Source: Candidatus Poribacteria bacterium
GTDB lineage: Bacteria > Poribacteria > WGA-4E > PCPOR2b
Assembly: GCA_022822785.1 (NCBI GenBank)
Contig: JAJEAL010000094.1
Span: forward strand, 1-42,544
DNA: 42,544 nt
Direction: 5' to 3'
Both the position numbers and the translations under genes were made by a program. The notes beneath the pieces were generated by a model, which saw only the letters and a program-made list of their open reading frames with translations, made no database searches and was not told the DNA's origin. Shown piece by piece: positions 16,598-24,929 of the stretch (the stretch's first letter is position 1; each line of letters begins with the position of its first letter).

Positions 16598-16948
16598 CTA
16601 TTCGGGTTTGCAAACCTTTGCGCGGTGAAGCAGTTCCAAGAACGACGCTTGAATTTGCTGACATTTTTTGCCGACCGCCGCAGACCTACCAACAGCGATA
16701 ATATCATATCCTTGACATATCCGCCGTTGTGAATGTCTAAAAGATTCACGAATCAGGCGTTTGAGGCGATTCCGCTTAACACTGTTGCCGACCTTTTTAC
16801 TGACGGTAATCCCTAGACGAGTGGAGTATAGAGACTGTTTGAAAACATAGATAACCAGATAACGATTCCAGTACTTTTTGCCTCTTTTGTATCCCCGTTG
16901 AAACTCCCAACGTTGCGTCAACCTGTCTGGATGCACCTTACGCGTCAT
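16598..16948 (-). CDS. rnpA: Ribonuclease P protein component
   Basis: 116 residues if begun at the ATG at 16948 (MTRKVHPDRLTQRWEFQRGYKRGKK), which abuts the stop of the preceding lipoprotein gene; the longer in-frame start at 17020 would overlap that gene heavily. The RnpA signature is intact: GITVSKKVGNSVKRNRLKRLIRESFR, then GYDIIAVGRS. It binds the 5' leader of pre-tRNA and supports the RNase P RNA. Usually rpmH lies directly upstream, but here a lipoprotein gene takes that place and no L34-like frame was seen nearby. Confidence 0.95.
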   Translation of the reverse strand: MTRKVHPDRLTQRWEFQRGYKRGKKYWNRYLVIYVFKQSLYSTRLGITVSKKVGNSVKRNRLKRLIRESFRHSQRRICQGYDIIAVGRSAAVGKKCQQIQASFLELLHRAKVCKPE

Positions 16949-16949
16949 A

Positions 16950-17741
16950 TTAAAATCTCTGGAATCGAAGTCGCTGCTCCCACTGCTGTCCATCAATTTT
17001 TCCTTCCAGATAGGCAACATAGTTTACGACTTGCGCCTCCAAACTCATCTGCGGTGTACCGCTTTCGTCCTCTGCTACGCACCGTATCGCATCAATGGTA
17101 TCCGTTTGCGTTTGCGCTGCATGCACAATCGCAAAGATTATCAGATACTCTTCTTTGATTGCGCGTTCGGATAGTGCACGCGGAATAAAGTTGAGCAGTA
17201 CAACGTTCTGATCGTCCTTCAGACGACCATTTTTTAAACGCCAATGAACTACCCGAATCTGTTTCTCATTAAAAAGTCGCCGCAACACCTCATCCCGTAG
17301 CGAAATTGGCACCTTGGGAGTCGCAATGTCTACCGATAGATCTTCCTCCGGCAAATGCGGAACATCATAGGGAACAAATCCGAGTAATGCTGTCGGCGGT
17401 TTACCGACTTCAAATGCAATCACAAGCGGTTCACTGTTTTCTGGATGGCGTATGACTTCATGAAGCTGTCGTCCAGTTTTCTGTCGGTTCGTTTTGCCCC
17501 ATCCCTCCATCAGGGCAAATTCGTAGTAATAGTCCTCTGGGGCTTGTAACGAACAAGCCGACAACAGGAATAGAAAACTTAGTATTAAGACAGTAAAAAT
17601 ATGCACGTGCGCGTAAACAGAAAAGCAGCCGCGGTTTTTTGCGGAGTTTCTCAATAGATACCCCCACTGAGTTGACAAATATTGCTTTCGACTCGCTTTA
17701 TTTTTAGCAAAATATAGGCTTCGGTTGATCGGAGGTTTCAT
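16950..17741 (-). CDS. Putative lipoprotein, unknown function
   Basis: The frame is open from 17795, but the ATG at 17741, a few nt after the HNH gene stop, is a reasonable start. A GTG at 17606 would place the start directly before the signal (VHIFTVLILSFLFLLSAC) and may be the true one. The lipobox LLSAC is clear. The mature part (about 205 residues) has no recognised domain: YYYEFALMEGWGKTNRQKTG, AFEVGKPPTALLGFVPYD and SLRDEVLRRLFNEKQIRVVHW. It lies between an HNH endonuclease gene and rnpA in an otherwise conserved core cluster. Probably envelope-anchored; role unknown. Confidence 0.6.
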   Translation of the reverse strand: MKPPINRSLYFAKNKASRKQYLSTQWGYLLRNSAKNRGCFSVYAHVHIFTVLILSFLFLLSACSLQAPEDYYYEFALMEGWGKTNRQKTGRQLHEVIRHPENSEPLVIAFEVGKPPTALLGFVPYDVPHLPEEDLSVDIATPKVPISLRDEVLRRLFNEKQIRVVHWRLKNGRLKDDQNVVLLNFIPRALSERAIKEEYLIIFAIVHAAQTQTDTIDAIRCVAEDESGTPQMSLEAQVVNYVAYLEGKIDGQQWEQRLRFQRF

Positions 17742-17745
17742 CAAG

Positions 17746-18258
17746 TCAGTTGATGTACAGGTACTTTTTCCAAGATTCATCATAGGACCGACCATTACGA
17801 CTTAAGTGCAGATAGGAAATAATCGAGGGTGCCTTGGGCGAACGCTTAGGAAACATGCGCGCTTCATGAGGTGTACGGTCCCCCTTCTTGGCGTTACATC
17901 TTTTACATGCCGTCGCCACATTTTCCCACACGGTCGTTCCGCCTCTTGAGCGAGGTTTGACGTGATCAATTGTTAACGTTGAGGGCGGGAAATGCTCATC
18001 GCAATATTGACATGTGTACTGATCTCGAATCAAAACATTTTTGCGTGAAAACTTCACAACGCAGTGAGGGATATGAACATAGTTCACCAAACGGATGACT
18101 AGCGGCACCTTCATTGAAATAGTCGGCGAACGAATTTCGAGCTCAGAGACTTCTTCCATGCAGGCTACGCCCTTGACAAGCATCTTCATTGCACGCCTTA
18201 GGTTGCAAACGTTAATTGCTTCATAGCTTGCATTTAATACCAGTACATTTGCTTCCAT
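17746..18258 (-). CDS. HNH endonuclease family protein
   Basis: 170 residues from the ATG at 18258 preceded by GGAG (the longer frame to 18342 lacks such a signal and covers the likely promoter). The N-terminus MEANVLVLNASYEAINVCNLRRAM is typical of a widespread stand-alone HNH family. The nuclease core has CQYC (83-86), DHVKPRSRGG with D98/H99, WENV with N113, and CKRCN (118-122). That gives the zinc-binding Cys pairs and the beta-beta-alpha metal motif. The real role of this chromosomal family is unknown. Here it heads the rnpA-yidC-mnmE transcript. Confidence 0.88.
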   Translation of the reverse strand: MEANVLVLNASYEAINVCNLRRAMKMLVKGVACMEEVSELEIRSPTISMKVPLVIRLVNYVHIPHCVVKFSRKNVLIRDQYTCQYCDEHFPPSTLTIDHVKPRSRGGTTVWENVATACKRCNAKKGDRTPHEARMFPKRSPKAPSIISYLHLSRNGRSYDESWKKYLYIN

Positions 18259-18312
18259 GGCTCCTGCTCCAATCATGAAGCCCAAATTCCCGAAAACATG
18301 AAAATCGGATTT

Positions 18313-18342
18313 ATTGTAACACAACTTTCTTTGAACCTGCAA
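18313..18342 (-). promoter_or_regulatory. Sigma70-type promoter for the HNH - rnpA - yidC - mnmE cluster
   Basis: Minus-strand TTGCAG, an 18-nt spacer and TACAAT lie about 55 nt before the HNH start at 18258. It is divergent from the promoter at 18396-18424. Confidence 0.55.
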
Positions 18343-18395
18343 GCAAAATATCTGTTGTCCATCCCTTGACTAGCTTGATCTCACAAGGGTTTTCT

Positions 18396-18424
18396 TTGAC
18401 ATACAGAGCGCTTAATGGTAGAAT
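18396..18424 (+). promoter_or_regulatory. Sigma70-type promoter for the VWA gene
   Basis: A consensus TTGACA, a 17-nt spacer and TAGAAT lie 33 nt before the ATG at 18458. The untranslated leader contains a tandem duplication of GAGGAAATC, whose second copy serves as the ribosome-binding site. Confidence 0.75.
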
Positions 18425-18457
18425 CCTAACGAGGAAATCAACGAATGAGGAAATCTA

Positions 18458-19693
18458 ATGAATTGGCGGCCTAAATTGACCCATCGGGGACATAAATTAA
18501 AGTTTTATAGAGGGGGTGCTCTGCTTGATTGTCAACGTTCTAAACCTCGCCCTTCCCGCTCCACGCCTGCACGCCATCAATGGTCACCGATGCACGATCG
18601 AAATCAAATCAATCGACGCGCAATCGTCTCGTTTGCTATCTCCTTGCTGTTGCACCTGACGGCAGTGCTTACGGTTAGCGTCAATTTGCCACGATGGTAT
18701 CGACCCCCTCCGCTGCCGGATCCGATTATTGCGGAGTTCATTGAGGTCGATCTTTATTTTCAGCGCCTCCATCCTGTAGATGTGAAAAAGCCAGTCTTTC
18801 AGATTAACACTCCTTCCCAACCTCATGCCAATATTGCCCCCTCCACACCACTCACCTCCGCAAAAGCATTAGCTGTGCCGGTGAACCAAGTAAATCCAGT
18901 TCGGTTGGATGCTAAACCGCTGAGTACAACTGCTCATTTACTACCTACATCAGACACTCCGTTTGTCGAGGCAGCTGAAAGCGGTTGGCGTTTGCAGGAA
19001 TCAATCGGCGAGCCTTTGGAAACGGTAACCGAAATTCCGCGTTCAACCTCCACCGAAGTCGAGCGCAATCTTTTACAAACAGGAAAGCCACAAACTCACA
19101 GCGTTCAACAATCAACACTAGCCCACGATGCACAGGTCGGATCGCTTCTGCAGACAATCGCTAGCGGTATTGCGAGCGGGGAAAGTTCTCCAATCGTAGA
19201 TATTGTCTTTTTATTGGATATTAGTGGCAGTATGGAAGATAACATCCGCGCGGTGGGAAGACATTTGGTCGAGATGGTAGACATCTTCCAGGCAGAGCAG
19301 CTGGATTTCACGATGGCAGTCGTACCGTTTAAATATTTGGCACAGCACTTTCACCAACCAACGAAGGACTATCAGAAGTATGTACGTTTGCTCGAAAATC
19401 TTGAGTGTAGTGGGTCTGAACGGGCTTATGATGCAATTGTCAAATCGATTACGCGGATAGAATTCCGTTCGGAGGCTAGACGCCGTTTCATCCTCATCAC
19501 CGATGCACCGTGCACAGGAACTAATACCCTTCAAGAGGTGCTGCAACGATGTTGGGACGCAGGCATAACGATAGACATCATCGGGGGTGTAACTGACATA
19601 TCGGAGACCGAAGATCCGCTTAAAGCCGAGCGCGAGCAAAAGGCACTAGCGAGAAAAACCGGGGGGACGTGGTTTCCGATACCAGGAAATTGA
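18458..19693 (+). CDS. TonB-like membrane-anchored VWA-domain protein
   Basis: 411 residues; the ATG is preceded by GAGGAAATCTA. A basic N-terminus leads to one transmembrane helix (about 55-76, AIVSFAISLLLHLTAVLTVSV) containing the S-x5-H spacing seen in TonB/TolA anchors. A Pro/Ser/Thr-rich linker follows (80-245). Residues about 246-411 form a von Willebrand A domain: DIVFLLDISGSMED with the MIDAS D-x-S-x-S (254-258), GSERAYDAIVKSI with the MIDAS Thr replaced, and FILITDAPC with the third acidic ligand. It is probably an inner-membrane protein exposing a metal-dependent adhesion domain to the periplasm. Partner and role unknown. Confidence 0.82.
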   Translation: MNWRPKLTHRGHKLKFYRGGALLDCQRSKPRPSRSTPARHQWSPMHDRNQINRRAIVSFAISLLLHLTAVLTVSVNLPRWYRPPPLPDPIIAEFIEVDLYFQRLHPVDVKKPVFQINTPSQPHANIAPSTPLTSAKALAVPVNQVNPVRLDAKPLSTTAHLLPTSDTPFVEAAESGWRLQESIGEPLETVTEIPRSTSTEVERNLLQTGKPQTHSVQQSTLAHDAQVGSLLQTIASGIASGESSPIVDIVFLLDISGSMEDNIRAVGRHLVEMVDIFQAEQLDFTMAVVPFKYLAQHFHQPTKDYQKYVRLLENLECSGSERAYDAIVKSITRIEFRSEARRRFILITDAPCTGTNTLQEVLQRCWDAGITIDIIGGVTDISETEDPLKAEREQKALARKTGGTWFPIPGN

Positions 19694-19702
19694 GCAATCC
19701 GT

Positions 19703-20872
19703 TTAGTACTCCTTCAAACCTCCATCAGGCGCAATGAGCGGTGGGCGTACATAGGGCTGCGGCGGGTAATGTTTGAACGCGTCTTCGTTGAGCTCAATCC
19801 CGATTCCCGGCGTATCCGGGAGAATTAAATAACCGCCCTCCCGTTTGATTGGCTCCTTGACAAGATCGCGTTTCGGCGCTTGGTTCTCACCTGACGGATA
19901 CTCCTGCACAGCGAGATTGTGAATCGCTGCATCGATCTGTACACACGCGGCGGTAAGCACACAGCTCAACGGATTGTGCGGCACCACCCCAACATAACTT
20001 GACTCGGCAAGTGTCGCGATTTTTTTGACATTGGTGATACCACCGGCGAGCGACAGGTCGGGACGGACGAATGCAGCACCATTGTGGTTCAACAGGTCTC
20101 GAAACTGGTAAATTGTGTAGAGCCGTTCCCCCATCGCAAGCGGCATTGGAACGCTAGCTGCGACGTATTCCCATGCATCCATGTTTTCAGGTTCAATTGG
20201 ATCCTCGAAAAAGTACAGGTTATACGGTTCAAGCGCACGTCCCACAGCGATGGCTTCCGCTGGAGTGAGCCGGTTGACGACATCAATCATGACATCTACA
20301 TCGGGTCCTACGGCATCTCGAACCGCCGCGACCCGCTGCTCTGCATTGCGAACCATCGCGGTATAGCTCATGCTCTCCAGCCCGCGTCCCTCCTCAAAAT
20401 CGAATACACCGAAGTCACCAAACGGATATAGCCGAACAGCGGTGAATCCGTCTTCAACCCGTGCCGATGCTTGCTCCGCCAATGCTTCGGGCGTGGTCCC
20501 GCCCAGATGCGTATAAAGGCGAACTTTCTCCCGTGTGGGTCCGCCAATCAGTTCATAAACGGGCGCCCCAAGCACTTTGCCTTTGATGTCCCACAAAGCG
20601 ATGTCGATCGCACCGATAGCAGCCATTACATCTGCGCCGCCACGGAATAGACAGCGACGGAATGTATGCTGCCAGTGACGCTCGATATGCAGCGGATTTT
20701 TGCCAACGAGATATTCAGCACAATATTCGACTCCTGCAATTGGCAAAAATGGTGTACCACCAGTGCCGCTAGCCGGGTGAAGCTCGCCCACGCCCGTAAT
20801 GCCTTCATCCGTCTCAACTTTAACGTACATGAATCGGCTCGCCCGAAGGGTCTCAATTTTAGTGATTTGCAC
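19703..20872 (-). CDS. Mandelate racemase / muconate lactonizing enzyme family protein (sugar-acid dehydratase type)
   Basis: About 389 residues if started at the GTG at 20872 (VQITKIETLRASRF), which has AAGG upstream; an in-frame TTG at 20896 is less likely. Enolase-superfamily ligands are visible in order: D in VDVMIDVVNR, E in YFFEDPIEPENMDAW, E in LAMGERLYTIYQFRDLL, and the catalytic His in GVVPHNPLSC. The His-Asn-Pro-Leu segment and the barrel arrangement resemble galactonate/mannonate dehydratase subgroups, but the exact sugar acid is not determinable. Convergent with the VWA gene, 9 nt apart. Confidence 0.88.
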   Translation of the reverse strand: MQITKIETLRASRFMYVKVETDEGITGVGELHPASGTGGTPFLPIAGVEYCAEYLVGKNPLHIERHWQHTFRRCLFRGGADVMAAIGAIDIALWDIKGKVLGAPVYELIGGPTREKVRLYTHLGGTTPEALAEQASARVEDGFTAVRLYPFGDFGVFDFEEGRGLESMSYTAMVRNAEQRVAAVRDAVGPDVDVMIDVVNRLTPAEAIAVGRALEPYNLYFFEDPIEPENMDAWEYVAASVPMPLAMGERLYTIYQFRDLLNHNGAAFVRPDLSLAGGITNVKKIATLAESSYVGVVPHNPLSCVLTAACVQIDAAIHNLAVQEYPSGENQAPKRDLVKEPIKREGGYLILPDTPGIGIELNEDAFKHYPPQPYVRPPLIAPDGGLKEY

Positions 20873-21468
20873 AATCGCCCACCTTCCCTTACTCAATCTT
20901 CTGTATCAAACTATGGTAGATTTTAGAATTAATTAGACACTGCCAATCGGCGCAGTTGGAAACAGCGCCTACCAAACATGAGGAGCGAAAGTGTCCATTT
21001 ATTTTTATAATTCACTATAAACGTATTTTAACGCAGCCGGATCTGAGTGACAACAACTTTTACACATTTTACGGAAATTCGTACAGCAATTAATTTACCC
21101 ACAAAAAAGCGATCTCATTGACGATACACTAGTTGTATGCTATCATATATGAGTTATTGAAATCTAAGCCGGTCTCGATCGACAATTGGAATATTTTGCA
21201 TCTTTTTTTTCTATTTTGCGTTGTATTCACTAGCTCTTCTCTGCTTGGACAGACGCAGCTAAACCATTTGAGGTAAACGAAGGTCAAACTGTTCACTCAG
21301 TGAACCGCTGCAAATATTGATTTTTTATTTTAATTTTCCCACGTCCAAGCTGTGACCTATGGTATACGCGGCAACTTGCGTTACTAACTTTTAATTTTAT
21401 GGCGCGACTGACAACTAATGCAAGACATTTGGCGTCGTTCCGCCTCACCCTATCAATACAACTAAAAA
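20873..21468. other. 596-nt intergenic region without a recognised gene
   Basis: An AT-rich stretch upstream of the DUF502 gene. Two signals are noted: a promoter-like TTGACG-17-TATCAT (21118-21146, plus) and a perfect odd palindrome GTTCACT-C-AGTGAAC (21291-21305). No tRNA, convincing small ORF or known riboswitch was recognised. Confidence 0.6.
21118..21146 (+). promoter_or_regulatory. Possible promoter upstream of the DUF502 gene
   Basis: TTGACG, 17-nt spacer, TATCAT. It lies about 320 nt from the start codon, which would imply a long leader containing the 21291-21305 palindrome, so the assignment to this gene is tentative. Confidence 0.4.
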
Positions 21469-22131
21469 ATGGGAATCAGAAGACATTTCAGGAGTACATT
21501 AATCACAGGAATTCTAACGTTGATACCGTTGGGTGTCACCTTCTTTGTGCTCAGTTTCCTTTTTACTACAATTGATGGCTGGCTTAAGCCGATAATGTCG
21601 CCAATAATGTCAGAGGTTTTGGGATTGGAGGAAAAGTATCACATCGGTATGGGGGCGCTAGCGACAATCCTGCTCGTCTACCTAGTGGGTCTGGTTGTCT
21701 CTAATTTTTTAGGACAAAAGCTACTTGGGGCGGGAGAGAAAATTCTAACAAAGATTCCGCTTGTGCGAGAGGTCTACGCTCCCGTCAAACAGGTGGTGCA
21801 AATGGCTTTGATGCGCTCAGGGGGAAACAAATTTGAACGAGCGGTCGCGATTAAAACTCCTGGATCGCCGATGCGTGTCATCGGTTTCGTTACAGGGGAG
21901 TTCCACGAAGAAGGAAATCCTGCTCCAATTGCCTCTGTTTTTGTACCAACCAGCCCAAATCCGACAACAGGCGTTCTGCTCTTCTGCGATCCAGAAATCA
22001 TCTATGAAACCAACGTAAAAGTTGAAACTGCCATGAAGATGCTGATTTCAGGCGGAATTGTTGCTCCCGACGACTTCATGATTCGGCAACAGATGCAACA
22101 ACAGATCGACCCAAATTATAAATCTGAATGA
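21469..22131 (+). CDS. DUF502 family membrane protein
   Basis: 220 residues. There are two transmembrane helices near the N-terminus: about 10-30 (LITGILTLIPLGVTFFVLSFLF) and 60-82 (GALATILLVYLVGLVVSNFLG). A soluble domain follows with REVYAPVKQVVQMA, then VAIKTPGSPMRVIGFVTGEF, then IASVFVPTSPNPTTGVLLFCDPEIIYE and MLISGGIVAPD. This layout and the VFVPTSPNPTTG segment are diagnostic of DUF502. The family is widespread in bacteria (and plants), with no settled molecular function. The Shine-Dalgarno is weak. Confidence 0.93.
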   Translation: MGIRRHFRSTLITGILTLIPLGVTFFVLSFLFTTIDGWLKPIMSPIMSEVLGLEEKYHIGMGALATILLVYLVGLVVSNFLGQKLLGAGEKILTKIPLVREVYAPVKQVVQMALMRSGGNKFERAVAIKTPGSPMRVIGFVTGEFHEEGNPAPIASVFVPTSPNPTTGVLLFCDPEIIYETNVKVETAMKMLISGGIVAPDDFMIRQQMQQQIDPNYKSE

Positions 22132-22234
22132 CAGCTCTGTCTATCAATTCACAAATCAATTTGTGAACCCATACCGCTTGGTACTGATAAGTAACCTCTA
22201 CGGATACCCAAGCAATACTCATACGGAGATATAA

Positions 22235-23062
22235 ATGGCTGGCATAGATTTACGCAACAAATTAGAAGATGGTGGCATCGTATATGGCACAATGCTGAGC
22301 TTATCGCGCAATCCCCGGTGGGCAAGAGCTATTGGCCAACTCAACTTCGACTATGTGATTATCGATAATGAACATTCAGCATACAGTCGGGGAGAGGTAG
22401 CCGATTTTATTTCGGCAATCAACACGACAGGAACAACAACGATTATCCGCGTCCCAATTCCTTCGTCTCATTATGTAACTATGGCGCTTGATGCCGGCGC
22501 ACACGGCGTCCTCGTCCCGTACTGCGAAACCGTCGAGGAGGTTAAGGAAGTAGTCGCGGCAGCGAGATGGCGTCCATTAAAAGGGTCACTCGTGGACAGA
22601 GTCATAGAAACAGGAGAATTCCCCAGTGAGAAATCTAAAGCGTATCTGGAGAGGAGGAACCTTAATACCGTTGTCATGATTGGGATTGAGAGCGTACCTG
22701 CAGCTGAGAATTTGGAGGAGATCTTAGAGGTGGGCGGGATTGATGCGATTTTCGTAGGTCCCAACGACATGAGCATCACAATGGGCATCCCAGATCAGTA
22801 CGATCACCCGGATTTTGAGGAGATGCTCCGCTTTGTCATCGGCACATCTGCCGCACGAAATATCCCTGTCGCTGTCCATTTGCAATCCGTTGAGTTATCA
22901 ACAAAGTGGATTCGAGAAGGGGTCCGATTTGTCCTGCATAAGACTGACGTGGGGGCATTACACGAAGGCTTCCAACGGGACTTTAATCAACTCCGACAGG
23001 TTGGCGACGAGATTTCCGGACAGACAACCGAAAAGGCAAAAAAATCCGACGTCGTCATTTAA
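22235..23062 (+). CDS. HpcH/HpaI aldolase family protein
   Basis: 275 residues, with GGAG before the ATG. A class II, metal-dependent aldolase barrel of the 2-dehydro-3-deoxyglucarate / 4-hydroxy-2-oxoheptanedioate type: FDYVIIDNEHSAYSRGEV (catalytic His and Arg region), IIRVPIPSSHYVTMALDAGAHGVLVPYCETVEEV, IGIESVPAAENLEEIL (metal Glu) and IDAIFVGPNDMSITMG (metal Asp). It cleaves or forms 2-oxo-acid aldols. With the sugar-acid dehydratase gene nearby (19703-20872) it could serve sugar-acid breakdown, but this is inference from proximity only. Confidence 0.9.
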   Translation: MAGIDLRNKLEDGGIVYGTMLSLSRNPRWARAIGQLNFDYVIIDNEHSAYSRGEVADFISAINTTGTTTIIRVPIPSSHYVTMALDAGAHGVLVPYCETVEEVKEVVAAARWRPLKGSLVDRVIETGEFPSEKSKAYLERRNLNTVVMIGIESVPAAENLEEILEVGGIDAIFVGPNDMSITMGIPDQYDHPDFEEMLRFVIGTSAARNIPVAVHLQSVELSTKWIREGVRFVLHKTDVGALHEGFQRDFNQLRQVGDEISGQTTEKAKKSDVVI

Positions 23063-23089
23063 CCGAGGGGACTAATTCGAGAAAAAGTG

Positions 23090-23722
23090 TCACGGCGAAA
23101 TTCGCTCAATTCGCCAATTATTATCGGGCTGGATGGTATAGCGCAGACGGTCATGCAGGCGGCTTGGGCGACCACTCCAGAACTCAATCATATTGGGGGA
23201 CAATCGGTAACCGCCCCACTCTGAGGGCAGCGGAATCTCGTCGTCCTGATACCGTTCCGCTAATTGTTTGAATCGCTTTTCCAGTCCCTTTCGGTCAGGG
23301 ATAACCTCGCTCTGCTTTGACGCTAACGCAGCCAAACGGCTACCGACAGGCCGGCTCTGAAAATAGTTGTTGGAATTTTCGCGAGAAACCTTGTTCACCT
23401 GTCCAGTAATACGCACCTGCCGATCCAGTTCACGCCAGTAAAAAACCAGCGCTGCATTCGGGTTTTCTGCGAGTTCCAACCCTTTTTGGCTTTGGTAGTC
23501 CGTATAAAAAACAAAGCCCCGCTCATCCTGCCCCCTGAGCAATACAATTCTCGCCGAGGGTATACCCTCGCTCGTTGCTGTTGCCAACGTCATCGCGTCC
23601 GGCAGATCAATTTTCGCGTCAATCGCCTCTTGAAACCACTTCTCAAATTGTTTAAAGGGATTCGCATCTAGGTCTTGCTCGTTCAAGCCGGCATCGGTAT
23701 ATTCTCTGCGAAGTTTATCCAT
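23090..23722 (-). CDS. pdxH: Pyridoxamine 5'-phosphate oxidase
   Basis: About 210 residues. Two close starts exist, ATG at 23722 and TTG at 23728; AGGAG is better spaced for the latter. FMN-binding split barrel with family motifs: NPFKQFEKWFQEA, AMTLATATSEGIPSARIVLLRG, GFVFYTDYQSQKGLEL, AALVFYWRELDRQVRITG, and the C-terminal EFWSGRPSRLHDRLRYT. It oxidises PNP/PMP to pyridoxal 5'-phosphate. It follows leuB by about 40 nt on the same strand and may share its transcript. Confidence 0.96.
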   Translation of the reverse strand: MDKLRREYTDAGLNEQDLDANPFKQFEKWFQEAIDAKIDLPDAMTLATATSEGIPSARIVLLRGQDERGFVFYTDYQSQKGLELAENPNAALVFYWRELDRQVRITGQVNKVSRENSNNYFQSRPVGSRLAALASKQSEVIPDRKGLEKRFKQLAERYQDDEIPLPSEWGGYRLSPNMIEFWSGRPSRLHDRLRYTIQPDNNWRIERISP

Positions 23723-23764
23723 AGCCAAAAGATCTCCTTACGACTAACACTCACATTTCAGGCT

Positions 23765-24850
23765 TCATGAGCCGGATTGAATTTCGGCAATAATCGCATC
23801 TGTCATCTCGACAGTACCAACTGTTTTCAACCCCGGCTGCTGGATATCGACGGTACGGAGCCCTTTGTCGATAGCGCAGTCAACAGCGTTTTCAACATCT
23901 GTAGCCTCCGCCTCAAGGTCAAAGGAGTGTCGAAGCAAAAGGGCTGCGGACAGAATCTCTCCAATCGGATTAGCAATCCCCTGCCCGGTGATGTCGGGCG
24001 CGGTGCCGTGAATTGGCTCGTAGAAGCCTTGCTTGGCGTTACCGTAGCTCGCCGATGGACACATACCGAGCGAACCAACTAACACAGCTGCTTCGTCGGT
24101 GAGGATGTCTCCGAAGATATTTCCTGTCACCATAACATCAAATTGGCTCGGGTTTCGGATGAGGTGATAGGCACAGGCATCGACTAGGATATGATTCAAT
24201 TCGACATCGGGATACTCCTGCCCGACCTTTGTCGCAACTTCGCGCCAGAGTTTTGAACTTTCTAACATATTCTCCTTCGCCACAGAGGTCAATTTTTTAG
24301 CGCGCCTTTGTGCAAGCTCGAAACCAGCGCGTACTACACGGTCAATCTCCCGCGTTGTGTAAGCAAGGGTATTGCAGCCGCGTTCTCCATCTGCGTGTAG
24401 TTCAATGCCACGCGGCTCGCCGTAGTATAAACCGCCAGCCAACTCACGAATCACGACAAAGTCCAACCCCTCACCGATAATTTCGTCCTTCACCGGCATA
24501 ACGGGTGCCAACGCCTTTCTCCCACGAATCGGGCGGAGGTTCACAAAAAGGTCTAATTCTTTGCGAACTGTTCCGACAGCGCGTTCTGGGCGTTCTGCGC
24601 TCGGCACGTCTTCCCACTCCGGTCCTCCTGCTGCACCGAACAAGATTGCGTCGGATCTTCGGCATAGGTCCAACGTTTCTTGGGGCAGTGCTGCACCTGT
24701 TTCTTCGATCGCACAGCCGCCGAGCAATCCGTATTCATAGTCGAAGCGATGTCCATATTTGTCTTGGACAACATCTAACACCCGAATAGCCTCGGCGGTG
24801 ACCTCTTGACCGATACCATCTCCGGGTATTACGGTAATTGTTGCATTCAT
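23765..24850 (-). CDS. leuB: 3-isopropylmalate dehydrogenase
   Basis: 361 residues from the ATG at 24850, which has AAGGAGG upstream. It begins [18 protein letters not shown]. Beta-decarboxylating dehydrogenase motifs are present: [11 protein letters not shown] with substrate-binding Arg, [16 protein letters not shown] with the catalytic-region Tyr, [34 protein letters not shown] with the Mg-binding Asp residues, and [19 protein letters not shown] for NAD. It catalyses the third step of leucine biosynthesis. [10 protein letters not shown] is typical of LeuB rather than isocitrate or tartrate dehydrogenase. leuA, leuC and leuD are not in this window. Confidence 0.96.
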   Translation of the reverse strand: MNATITVIPGDGIGQEVTAEAIRVLDVVQDKYGHRFDYEYGLLGGCAIEETGAALPQETLDLCRRSDAILFGAAGGPEWEDVPSAERPERAVGTVRKELDLFVNLRPIRGRKALAPVMPVKDEIIGEGLDFVVIRELAGGLYYGEPRGIELHADGERGCNTLAYTTREIDRVVRAGFELAQRRAKKLTSVAKENMLESSKLWREVATKVGQEYPDVELNHILVDACAYHLIRNPSQFDVMVTGNIFGDILTDEAAVLVGSLGMCPSASYGNAKQGFYEPIHGTAPDITGQGIANPIGEILSAALLLRHSFDLEAEATDVENAVDCAIDKGLRTVDIQQPGLKTVGTVEMTDAIIAEIQSGS

Positions 24851-24929
24851 TAATCCCTCCTTCAAAACCTTTTATCAATAAATACAGTCCCCATAGATTG
24901 GGGTACTGATTGCTAAATCAGAATCTATA

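Noticed and set aside
23761-23773. GGCTTCATGAGCC palindrome as a leuB terminator
   Set aside because: It overlaps the leuB stop codon and is not followed by a T-run.
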